Origin: an uncultured Prevotellaceae bacterium
Lineage (GTDB): Bacteria; Bacteroidota; Bacteroidia; Bacteroidales; Bacteroidaceae
DNA: 10,453 bases
Assembly (NCBI GenBank): GCA_947306605.1
Contig: CAMZHB010000033.1
Coordinates: 1-10,453, forward strand
Direction of reading: 5' to 3'
Shown: positions 1 through 6,102 of the stretch, piece by piece
Position numbering within the stretch: position 1 is the stretch's first letter
Layout: the number at the start of each line of letters is the position of its first letter
Translations under genes and position numbers: made by a program
The notes under the pieces: model-generated
What the model saw: the letters and a program-made list of their open reading frames with translations, nothing else
What the model was told of the DNA's origin: nothing
The model's database searches: none

Positions 1-81
1 ATCGAGCGTACCACCGTAGTCGAAAACAAAAGCCTTGACCGTGAACGGGAGCACTCTTTTCTTTCTGTTCCCCACCTTCAT
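1..81 (-). CDS. HAD-superfamily domain, N-terminal fragment, cut by window edge
   Basis: In the restored flippase frame, the last ten codons (30-1) read FVFDYGGTLD, a typical HAD motif I on a predicted beta strand. The nucleophilic Asp is at 21-19. The usual second Asp of DxDx(T/V) is replaced by Gly (D-Y-G-G-T), as in some HAD subfamilies. No stop separates it from the flippase, so it may be the C-terminal domain of a fusion protein. Alternatively it may be a separate gene starting at ATG 81 or GTG 54 inside the flippase end. Its position at the end of a lipid-headgroup operon would suit a phosphatase, but only motif I is visible and the substrate cannot be read from it. Confidence 0.6.
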   Translation of the reverse strand, partial: MKVGNRKKRVLPFTVKAFVFDYGGTLD

Positions 82-339
82 GAGCAGCACGCCGACGGCA
101 ATCCAGAACAGTTCACGGACACGGGTGATGAGACTCATGTAGAGACCGAAAGCCGGTGACAGTGCCAGCCCGCCCACCGCCAGAGCAAAACCGCCCTCGC
201 GGGCTCCCAGTTGCATGGGCGAGAAGAAAAAAAGATTGGCAAACAATGACGTGAAGGCCATGATGAGCACACAGTCGAGGAAATTGACGTGGGGCGTGAG
301 TATCTTGAGAATGAAAAAGAGTTCCATGGCCGTCAGCAC

Positions 340-349
340 GCGAGGCGTA
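340..349 (-). other. Frameshift junction in the flippase gene
   Basis: On the minus strand the codons for Tyr-Ala-Ser in the upstream frame (349-341) overlap the Arg-Val codons of the downstream frame (342-337). Upstream protein similarity ends and downstream similarity begins within these ten bases. The missing length must be 2 modulo 3. Comparison with the remembered family spacing suggests 20 or 23 bases. No long flanking repeat is visible that would explain the event. Confidence 0.75.
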
Positions 350-1033
350 AAACGTGGAACGGCGACGACTGTGCAACTCGGCAATCTGACGGTCTATCTT
401 ATGCAACGACTCCTGCTGACGGGCATAGAAACGCGAGGCCCACCTTTTCACCAGAGGCAGACACTGCAAGAGACAGAATGTCTTGACCACCATGCCCCGC
501 TGATAGCCACGCATGAAGAAATAGACCAACAAGAGCAACACGGTCGTGGTGACCGCAAGCAGTATGCCGGCGAAAAACGAAACGCGATACATTGCTACGT
601 AGAGAACAATGGAGGCCAGCCAAAAACAGATGTGCGAAAAGATGTGCATCATCACGTAAAGGATGACACTGGACGTGGCACGCGGCGCACCAAGCGCCGG
701 CGTCAACTCCATGATGCGGTAAGGTTCGCCGCCCATCAGTCCGAAAGGCGTGGCGTAGTTGAGCGCAAAGCCCGACACCGTGAGTTTCAGTACCCGGACA
801 TAGCTGACAGGGGCAGGACGTTCGCCATTGCGGACGAGACAATACCACGACGCGGCATTGAAAGCATAAATCACCACCCAAATCCCAATGACACCCACCA
901 GCCAATAACCGGCACGACACAGGGCTGCCCACAGTTGCCCGAAATCGACATTGAACGTGAGGAACATCACAACGACCGCCAGAATGCCGAAAGCAAAAAA
1001 CCAGTTACGCAGTTTAGGGGACATATCAGTTGG

Positions 1034-1053
1034 GAGTTGAGAATTGAGAATTA
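1034..1053. repeat. Short tandem heptamer-like repeat between phosphatidyltransferase and flippase genes
   Basis: On the plus strand this reads GAGTTGA, then GAATTGA, then the start of a third GAATT unit. It covers the stop codon of the phosphatidyltransferase gene (1051-1053) and most of the 26-base gap to the flippase start. It may be a small intergenic repeat of the kind seen in many Bacteroidota genomes, or chance in an AT-rich gap. Confidence 0.4.
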
Positions 1054-1977
1054 TGAGCTGATTCTTTCTGAAAAGTCACGGCTCATGCGTTCATGACGGC
1101 GGTGCATATAAATGTAAAGCGCCGAGAACAGGGTAATCTCCACCACGGGATAAAGCCACGGAATATTCAACAGGCAAGCGGCATATAGAACGATTGCACG
1201 ACAGTTAAACGTCAAAATGTTCGTGTACTTCATCAACGGCAGACTCTGCTCGCGGAAGGCATGCCGGAAATCCTCACCGGGTTCCCCGCCACATTTCTCA
1301 CGAATCACCTGCATCAAGCGTTGGAATTCGGGTGTCAGTTCTTCTTGACGACGGGTGTAACGTACATAAAAGAACAAAAAAATGCGCCACCAGAAGTTGC
1401 CCTTCTTCGGTGTGCCGTCGCGCAGGGCCTTTTGCTTCCGGTAAGTATCCAACTCACTGTCGGCACCGGAGAAATAGAGATGGATGTTGCGGTAGTAGTC
1501 GGCCAACTGACTTTGGCGGGCGTGGCAGATGGTGCCGGCAAAGATGCACAGCGCAAAGATGCTGACACCCCACGGAATGTTTGTCAAGGGAATGGGCTGG
1601 TGGAACAACCGCAAACTGATGGCCACGTAGATGCAGAAAAACCAAATGTCACCGGCGAAACCGTCAAGCAGTCGTCCCCAATGGGTTTTCTGTCCCGTCA
1701 TGCGCGCCAACTGGCCGTCGGTGCTGTCGTAGAAATTGGCCCATATCATCAGGAGCACACCTGCCAGATTGTGCCAAAAATCCGTGAAATAGAACATCAC
1801 GGCCGCCGCCATGCCCAAAAGAATGGAAAAAATGGTCACCACATTAGGATGCACGTGCAACCGCTTGAAGAAAAGAGCCCAGACGTAACCGATGGGTCGG
1901 GTGAAGTGAATGTCGAGCCATTCCTCCGTGTCCATCGACTTGAAGGTCGCCTGCAATTTGCTCTGTTCAGATGCCAT
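1051..1977 (-). CDS. CDP-alcohol phosphatidyltransferase family membrane enzyme (candidate phosphatidylinositol-type synthase)
   Basis: This integral membrane enzyme of the CDP-alcohol phosphotransferase family joins a CDP-linked group to an alcohol and releases CMP. Counting from ATG 1977 (308 residues), the signature is at 84-110: D84-x2-D87-G-x2-A-R92-x8-G101-x3-D105. The fourth Asp is at D110, one residue later than the usual D-x3-D spacing; position 109 is Gly. Hydrophobic segments are near 45-64, 70-82, 110-124, 133-150 and 254-290. A polar stretch of about 95 residues (152-249) separates the last two groups, so the protein is larger than PgsA/PssA-type enzymes (about 200 residues). I chose ATG 1977 because it overlaps the preceding stop by 11 bases; ATG 2025 would add 16 residues of poor character. 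Its neighbours include a nucleotidyltransferase that could supply the CDP-alcohol. The family is secure; the inositol headgroup is inferred. Confidence 0.85.
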   Translation of the reverse strand: MASEQSKLQATFKSMDTEEWLDIHFTRPIGYVWALFFKRLHVHPNVVTIFSILLGMAAAVMFYFTDFWHNLAGVLLMIWANFYDSTDGQLARMTGQKTHWGRLLDGFAGDIWFFCIYVAISLRLFHQPIPLTNIPWGVSIFALCIFAGTICHARQSQLADYYRNIHLYFSGADSELDTYRKQKALRDGTPKKGNFWWRIFLFFYVRYTRRQEELTPEFQRLMQVIREKCGGEPGEDFRHAFREQSLPLMKYTNILTFNCRAIVLYAACLLNIPWLYPVVEITLFSALYIYMHRRHERMSRDFSERISS

Positions 1978-2785
1978 CGTCCAAATGGGTCTCCAAAAGA
2001 TCGGCAATGGCTGTAGCAGCGTCACCGATGCAACGGGAGAAACTAGGCCAGTCGTTAAAGTCGATGATTTTAAATTGTCCCTGAGAAGTCACTATGGCAT
2101 CACCGCCATAGATGTCGATACCCGTCAGTTCTGCCAGACGTTCGGCTTCATGATTCAAGGCGCCGGCACTGAAAGTGTAACCCCGAGTCAGCCCATTGGC
2201 ATGCTCATGACCGAACTTACCTTCACCTTCGGGATAATACCAATAGAAGAAGCCGGTACCCTTAACTCCATAGAACTTTACCAGGTCACCTTCCACATGC
2301 TCACTGGCCACAACACAAGCTATGCCACGGTCCTTGAAGCGGGCTATGGCGTTCTTCATCCCGTTCTCATCATAAACCAGACACACGTCCTCGGCCGTCT
2401 GCGACCATCCGTCGGCACGTTTCAGCCATACCGGAACCTGGGGGAACGAGAATTGGCAGGAATTCGTGTCCAAAACGGCAGTCTTGGACATCGGCACTTG
2501 ATTTGCCTGCATCAATGGTGTCAGCGTGACACGCAGACAGCGTCTCACACCTTCAGGGGCATTCACCACGGGACGATTATCGAGGGCAGCCAAGGCTTCC
2601 GGAGAGCGGGCCATAGAGAATATCAAATCGGCCCGTACTGGCAACGCCTTTATGTCTGTTTCCGGATACAGTTCCACATGATGACGCCGCAACATCAGTC
2701 TATGGGTCACAGCCTCCATAATGGCCGTGTCGTTCGAACGGGGCGAATAGGCCTCCGCACGCAAAATACCTATCAGTTTACTCAT
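1967..2785 (-). CDS. ATP-grasp fold protein of unknown substrate
   Basis: A 272-residue soluble protein with no signal peptide or membrane segment. Its layout resembles RimK/glutathione-synthetase-like ATP-grasp proteins. An N-terminal pre-grasp region contains MARSPEALAAL and VVNAPEGVRRC (58-83). A likely nucleotide-binding lysine lies in VPVWLKRADG (K122). HVEGDLVKFYGV (163-174) matches the hinge and ATP-binding strand. GGDAIV followed by FKIIDFNDWPSF (227-249) places D229, D242 and N244 as metal ligands. ATP-grasp enzymes mostly ligate a carboxylate to an amine through an acyl phosphate, and a few are kinases, including the inositol phosphate kinase ITPK. Its start overlaps the nucleotidyltransferase stop (ATGA), and its stop lies inside the phosphatidyltransferase start region. 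It is therefore embedded in the headgroup operon and probably acts on the same metabolite or lipid. The fold call is good; the reaction is not known. Confidence 0.75.
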   Translation of the reverse strand: MSKLIGILRAEAYSPRSNDTAIMEAVTHRLMLRRHHVELYPETDIKALPVRADLIFSMARSPEALAALDNRPVVNAPEGVRRCLRVTLTPLMQANQVPMSKTAVLDTNSCQFSFPQVPVWLKRADGWSQTAEDVCLVYDENGMKNAIARFKDRGIACVVASEHVEGDLVKFYGVKGTGFFYWYYPEGEGKFGHEHANGLTRGYTFSAGALNHEAERLAELTGIDIYGGDAIVTSQGQFKIIDFNDWPSFSRCIGDAATAIADLLETHLDDGI

Positions 2786-3495
2786 CGTATCTCGCTTATG
2801 AATTGTTCCGCTTTCACGATGTCGGCCGCATGGTCCACATCCAACACCTTACTGAAAGGCCAGGCCTTCAGTTTCAGTCCGTCTTTTACCAGCTGGCGCT
2901 GGAAATTGCGCATCCGGCTTTGTCCTTCAGCGATACACCGCCGCAAGGTGCCTATGGCCGCCGGTGTCAGGCAATACATGCCTCCCGACACGTAACGGCA
3001 ACCGTGAGGCTCGTCGTAGAATCCCGTAATGTTGAGCGCACCGTCCGTGCCCACATAGAGCGGACGTTCATCGTCCACGTAGTCGGTCACAGCCATGAAT
3101 CCGTCGGCGTCACTCTCCATAAAAGCCTGCACATAGGCTTTGAACTCTTCTGGCCGACACACCGTGTCCACCGTCGTCAGACAGAAAGGACCGTCGGTCA
3201 GCCACGCGCTGATGGCGTGGAAACTGTGCATCGAACTGGGTGTACCCGCCACCTTCAGGCGCAAGGGACACGCCGTCGTGCGTCGTTCTTCCTCCATGGC
3301 CCTGACGTGAGCCACCACATCAGGCATCCGCTCGTTCACGATCATCACCACCTCCGAGGCTCCGGCGTCGGTAAACAGACGCACAAGACGGTCAAGCATA
3401 GGCTCTCCGTTCAGGGTGACCAACGGTTTGCTCACGGCCACGCCCTCTCGCCCGAGGCGCGAACCATCGCCGGCGGCAATCACCGCAAATTTCAT
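2782..3495 (-). CDS. NTP-transferase family nucleotidyltransferase (candidate CTP:alcohol-phosphate cytidylyltransferase)
   Basis: A 237-residue protein of the NTP_transferase (sugar-phosphate nucleotidyltransferase-like) superfamily. These enzymes transfer NMP from an NTP to a phosphorylated alcohol or sugar. The N-terminal nucleotide loop is FAVIAAGDGSRLG (3-15), followed by the conserved Lys in SKPLVTLNGEPML (K23). LTTVDTV gives a metal-binding Asp at D110, and KVLDVDHAADI gives a second at D219 or D221. No C-terminal left-handed-helix domain is present, so it is a minimal catalytic unit. It overlaps pdxA and the ATP-grasp gene by 4 bases (ATGA) on each side. Because a CDP-alcohol phosphatidyltransferase sits two genes on, the likely product is a CDP-alcohol. 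CDP-inositol would parallel the archaeal inositol-1-phosphate cytidylyltransferase. A sugar-1-phosphate substrate remains possible. Confidence 0.82.
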   Translation of the reverse strand: MKFAVIAAGDGSRLGREGVAVSKPLVTLNGEPMLDRLVRLFTDAGASEVVMIVNERMPDVVAHVRAMEEERRTTACPLRLKVAGTPSSMHSFHAISAWLTDGPFCLTTVDTVCRPEEFKAYVQAFMESDADGFMAVTDYVDDERPLYVGTDGALNITGFYDEPHGCRYVSGGMYCLTPAAIGTLRRCIAEGQSRMRNFQRQLVKDGLKLKAWPFSKVLDVDHAADIVKAEQFISEIR

Positions 3496-4586
3496 TCTAT
3501 CTGGTTGCCAGCGTTGCGCTGGGAGTAAGTTTTACTGTCGCGTTCCTGTGCCACAATCTTCAGCGGATTGGCCGTGGCCTCGTCCTCACGCTCGCGGTTG
3601 CGGTAGATGTCGATGGCCGCATACACCGCCTCGCGGAACGAGTTTTCGTTGGCCACGCCCTTGCCGGCAATGTCGAAAGCCGTGCCGTGGTCAGGCGATG
3701 TGCGCACCACGGGCAGGCCGGCGGTGAAGTTCACGCCGTCGTCCATCGACAACGCCTTGAACGGTGCCAGGCCCTGGTCGTGATACATGGCCAGCACGGC
3801 GTCGAAATGCCGGTACTGTCCTGCGCCGAAGAAACCGTCGGCCGAATACGGACCGAAGCACTGCACGCCTTTTTCGCGCATCGCATCAATAGCCGGTTTA
3901 ATGACCGTCTGCTCTTCCTCACCCACCAAGCCATCGTCACCGTTGTGAGGATTCAGTCCCAGTACGGCAATGCGGGGGATGGAAATGGTGAAATCCGTCT
4001 TCAGGCTCTCGTTGAGAATCTCTATCTTGCGCTCAATGGCATTCTGGGTAATCGAGCCCGACACGTCCTTTACCGGCCGGTGCATCGTCACCAATGCCAC
4101 GCGCAGCACACGGTTCATCAGCATCATCAGGGCCTCCTGACCCTCGCCCAAAGCATTCTCCAGATACTCCGTGTGGCCCACGAAGGGGAAGTCCGTCGTA
4201 CGGATATTCTTCTTATTGATAGGCGCCGTCACCAGCACATCGATGTCACCGTTTTCATAATCTGCCACCGCCCGCTGCAATGACAACAGGGCCGCATGGC
4301 CGCTTTCCTCGGTAGGCACGCCCAAATCCACCTTTATTTCGTCATCGAACACCGAGATCATGTTCAGACGTCCGCGCTGGGCCGCTCCGGGCGACGACAC
4401 CACAGTAAAATTCGTTTCCGAACCGATGGCGCGGCGATGGAACGTGGCCACCTTGGCCGAACCGTACACAATGGGTACGCACAGGTCGCACATGGCAGGG
4501 TCGCCAAACGTCTTCAGAATGAGTTCATAACCCACTCCATTCGTATCTCCGTGGGTGATTCCCACGCGTATTTTATTCTTTTCCAT
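3492..4586 (-). CDS. pdxA: 4-hydroxythreonine-4-phosphate dehydrogenase PdxA
   Basis: PdxA oxidises 4-phosphohydroxy-L-threonine with NAD(P)+. The product decarboxylates and is condensed by PdxJ in the DXP-dependent route to pyridoxal 5'-phosphate. The protein has 364 residues from ATG 4586; a GTG at 4589 would add only one residue. The metal-binding histidines of the E. coli enzyme (H166, H211, H266) have clear counterparts at H169 (TMHRPVKD), H214 (GLNPHNGDDG) and H269 (MYHDQGLAPFK). GHTEYL at 137-142 and GVNFTAGLPVVRTSPDHGTA at 284-303 are also diagnostic. The last 35 residues are charged and look non-core. It is the first gene of the minus-strand operon and has its own promoter 24 bases upstream. 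Its stop overlaps the nucleotidyltransferase start by 4 bases, which ties cofactor synthesis to the lipid genes by position rather than by obvious function. Confidence 0.96.
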   Translation of the reverse strand: MEKNKIRVGITHGDTNGVGYELILKTFGDPAMCDLCVPIVYGSAKVATFHRRAIGSETNFTVVSSPGAAQRGRLNMISVFDDEIKVDLGVPTEESGHAALLSLQRAVADYENGDIDVLVTAPINKKNIRTTDFPFVGHTEYLENALGEGQEALMMLMNRVLRVALVTMHRPVKDVSGSITQNAIERKIEILNESLKTDFTISIPRIAVLGLNPHNGDDGLVGEEEQTVIKPAIDAMREKGVQCFGPYSADGFFGAGQYRHFDAVLAMYHDQGLAPFKALSMDDGVNFTAGLPVVRTSPDHGTAFDIAGKGVANENSFREAVYAAIDIYRNREREDEATANPLKIVAQERDSKTYSQRNAGNQIE

Positions 4587-4609
4587 CACTTACAAATTGT
4601 TTCAACTTA

Positions 4610-4617
4610 CAAAGATA
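4610..4617 (-). promoter_or_regulatory. Bacteroidota -7 promoter box of the pdxA operon
   Basis: The minus strand reads TATCTTTG, an exact match to TAnnTTTG. It should start transcription near 4605, giving a leader of about 19 bases before ATG 4586. The -33 region is AT-rich with only a weak TTTTC-like match around 4638-4642. The box sits in the only sizeable gap upstream of the five-gene run, so it likely drives the whole operon. Confidence 0.65.
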
Positions 4618-4783
4618 CAATTTTATCGTCAAAAACCGAAAAACGAACATAAAAAAACACTTAACACTCCAAATCCTCCGTTTTAGTTGTGAAATCCATA
4701 ACTTAAACACATCTGTCACCGGCCGAACTTAGCACTTTGCAAATCACTCATAATCAGCCATTCCGAAACAAACCCTGACAAAA

Positions 4784-4800
4784 GCGGCGTTTCGGGCCGC
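4784..4800. repeat. Small GC-rich inverted repeat, half-copy of the adjacent palindrome
   Basis: GCGGC at 4784-4788 pairs with GCCGC at 4796-4800 across a 7-base loop. Its left side, GCGGCGTTTC, resembles the left arms of the palindromes at 4803 (ACGGCGCCTC) and 10371 (GGCGGCGTCTC). It may be a decayed half-element that extends the terminator structure. Confidence 0.45.
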
Positions 4801-4802
4801 AA

Positions 4803-4834
4803 AAACGGCGCCTCAAAATTTTGAAGCGCCGTTT
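4803..4834 (-). terminator. Rho-independent terminator behind rlmN (near-perfect 32-base palindrome)
   Basis: The arms 4803-4818 and 4819-4834 pair over 16 positions with a single mismatch (4812 with 4825). GC-rich outer stems AACGGCGC/GCGCCGTT flank a central AAAATTTT. Read on the minus strand, the stem is followed directly by a run of five T, as expected for intrinsic termination of the rlmN transcript 68 bases after its stop. It also insulates the pdxA promoter that lies beyond it. Confidence 0.75.
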
Positions 4835-4902
4835 CAAAAGTCCGAAATCCTACCTGAGCTCATCAAACGTTAAAAAGGGCAGTCACATGCCTATTAACAG
4901 TT

Positions 4903-5961
4903 TTAACTCTTCTTACCCGCAGTGTTGAGCAGTCCGCAGGCGGCGAGGATATCCAGCCCGCGCGAGGCACGGAGGGTGGCGAAAAGGCCGTGGTGCGTGA
5001 GGTTGTCGCGGAAAATCTTCATTTCCGCATCGGTGCAGCCTTGCAAGAGGGAGTCGGGTATGCTGTGGAAGGGAATGAGATTGACCCGGCAGTCAAGTCC
5101 TTTGAGCAGACGGACGAGCAGGCGGGCATGCTGCTCGGAATCGTTGACTCCTTTAAAAAGAATGTATTCGAACGACAGGCGGCGCTGATGGTTACCCTGC
5201 CGCACTTCACCCCTCTGGAGGTCGCGGCAAAAATCATATTGCTTCAGTTCTTCAACCACACGCTCAATGGGATACGCCTTCTCTGCGGGCATCCACTGGG
5301 CACGCTGTTCGGAGGTGGGGAAATGAAGCGACACGGCCAGATTGCAGTCGCTGGCTTCGAGGAAACGGCGCATACCCTTGAGTAACCCCACGGTGGAAAC
5401 GGTGATGCGCTTGGGACTCCAGGCCAGACCGTAGGGAGCCTGCAGCAGTTCCGTGAGCCGCAACACGTTGTCGGTATTGTCGAACGGTTCACCCTGCCCC
5501 ATGAGCACCAGATTGGTAAGGCAGTCGAAATGAGGGCAACCGTAAATTTGGTTAAGCATATCGGCCACACTGAGGTTGCCCTGCAGTCCCTGACGTCCGG
5601 TCATGCAAAACCGGCACCCCATGCGGCAGCCCACTTGTGTGGAAATGCACAGGGTGGCACGGTCGTCAGTCGGTATGTAAACCGTTTCCACACAATCGCC
5701 GCCGAGCGTGCGGAAGAGGTACTTTTCGGTACCGTCGGCCGACACCTGCGTCTTCACGGGGCGCGAACGCCCGAGTGTGAAACGGCTCTCCAAGCGCTCG
5801 CGGGCGAACTTGGAGAGGTTGGTCATCTCGTCAATCGAAAATATCTGCTTGGCATAGAGCCATTGTGCCATCTGCTTGGCGGTGAACTTGGGCAGGCTCT
5901 CGTTCTCGGCCACCTGCTGCAACTCGGCCAACGTGAGGCCCGAAAGTGCGGTTTTCTCCAT
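4903..5961 (-). CDS. rlmN: Dual-specificity 23S rRNA/tRNA adenine-C2 methyltransferase RlmN
   Basis: A cytosolic radical-SAM enzyme that makes 2-methyladenosine at A2503 of 23S rRNA and at A37 of some tRNAs. Numbering is from ATG 5961 (352 residues). The iron-sulfur cluster motif CRMGCRFC gives C112, C116 and C119. The two methyl-transfer cysteines (E. coli C118 and C355) correspond to C105 (TLCISTQVGC) and C342 (ILAACGLL). GQGEPFDN is the SAM-binding GEP motif, and VNLIPFHSIP is the family C-terminal motif. The frame is open to ATG 6048, but the extra residues would be read from DNA containing the promoter box at 5985-5992, and related proteins begin shortly before GLTLAEL. The start is therefore ATG 5961 or ATG 5970. 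The gene stands alone, divergent from the fucosidase and separated from pdxA by a terminator. Confidence 0.95.
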   Translation of the reverse strand: MEKTALSGLTLAELQQVAENESLPKFTAKQMAQWLYAKQIFSIDEMTNLSKFARERLESRFTLGRSRPVKTQVSADGTEKYLFRTLGGDCVETVYIPTDDRATLCISTQVGCRMGCRFCMTGRQGLQGNLSVADMLNQIYGCPHFDCLTNLVLMGQGEPFDNTDNVLRLTELLQAPYGLAWSPKRITVSTVGLLKGMRRFLEASDCNLAVSLHFPTSEQRAQWMPAEKAYPIERVVEELKQYDFCRDLQRGEVRQGNHQRRLSFEYILFKGVNDSEQHARLLVRLLKGLDCRVNLIPFHSIPDSLLQGCTDAEMKIFRDNLTHHGLFATLRASRGLDILAACGLLNTAGKKS

Positions 5962-5984
5962 CTGAATCATTGCGTTTAACGGTG

Positions 5985-5992
5985 CAAAAGTA
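5985..5992 (-). promoter_or_regulatory. Bacteroidota -7 promoter box of rlmN
   Basis: The minus strand reads TACTTTTG, an exact TAnnTTTG match. Transcription would begin near 5980. This leaves a leader of about 10 bases to ATG 5970 or 19 bases to ATG 5961, and it rules out the long 6048 start for this transcript. No good -33 TTTG is visible at 19-21 bases. Confidence 0.65.
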
Positions 5993-6068
5993 CGCTTTTC
6001 CAAGAAAAAATTTGACTTTTTCATCTGATTATCCATCATACGGGTCATGCTTTTCAGAAAGTTTTGGT

Positions 6069-6076
6069 TACCTTTG
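6069..6076 (+). promoter_or_regulatory. Bacteroidota -7 promoter box of the fucosidase-esterase operon
   Basis: TACCTTTG matches TAnnTTTG exactly. Transcription would start near 6081, giving a leader of about 22 AT-rich bases before ATG 6103. The box is 76 bases from the rlmN box on the other strand, forming a divergent promoter region. The -33 element is poor, which may mean an activator is needed. Confidence 0.6.
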
Positions 6077-6102
6077 CGACATATTTTAATAATTTCCTAC
6101 CT

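Larger units (their letters stand above)
1..1024 (-). pseudogene. Flippase-like membrane protein (YbhN/AglD/MprF-TM family) running into a HAD domain, interrupted by a frameshift; 3' end beyond window
   Basis: This is a polytopic inner-membrane protein of the LPG_synthase_TM (PF03706) family, whose members are linked to flipping or presenting lipid-linked groups. The start is ATG at 1024. Hydrophobic segments lie near residues 7-24, 40-58, 118-146 and 150-171. The Bacteroidota family motif GFALNYATPFGLMGGEPYR is at 85-103. The frame from 1024 stays family-like until FYAS (residues 225-228, about 341-349). After that it yields a basic, membrane-free tail ending at 113. From 342 downward the neighbouring frame resumes the family: RVLTAMELFFILKIL, FANLFFFSPMQLGAREGG, LITRVRELFWIAVGVLLMKVG. 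The family normally has about seven residues between FYAS and RV, so a deletion of roughly 20-23 bases is likely. The restored frame has no stop before position 1 and enters a HAD motif. The gene lies 26 bases after the phosphatidyltransferase. It is either a genuine lesion or an assembly error; the family call is firm, the substrate unknown. Confidence 0.85.
4587..4902. other. Intergenic region between rlmN and pdxA
   Basis: This 316-base stretch has no credible gene. From the pdxA side it holds the TATCTTTG promoter box (4610-4617), AT-rich DNA, a small GC-rich hairpin (4784-4800) and a 32-base palindromic terminator (4803-4834). About 68 bases of AT-rich trailer then lead to the rlmN stop. 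The only reading frame of note is a 12-codon minus-strand one (4699-4661) with no supporting signal. No riboswitch-like conserved structure is apparent. Confidence 0.7.

Noticed and set aside
1034..1053. Possible CRISPR-like or larger tandem array
   Set aside because: Only two to three degenerate 7-base units are present, with no spacers and no cas genes nearby.
215..1096. Long plus-strand open frame of 293 codons across the flippase gene
   Set aside because: It is antisense to recognisable flippase sequence. Its product is rich in Arg, His, Thr and Gln with no domain, as expected of a shadow frame in GC-rich coding DNA.
1910..2995. Plus-strand open frame of 361 codons over the ATP-grasp and nucleotidyltransferase genes
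   Set aside because: It lies opposite two genes with clear motifs and coupled starts. The translation shows no family signature, promoter or plausible start context.
4661..4699. Twelve-codon minus-strand frame in the leader region upstream of pdxA
   Set aside because: It lies upstream of the pdxA promoter box and has no promoter or attenuator structure of its own, so a leader-peptide role is not supported.
4587..4902. Riboswitch or small RNA between rlmN and pdxA
   Set aside because: The leader after the pdxA promoter is only about 19 bases, too short for a riboswitch. The structured part is explained by the rlmN terminator.
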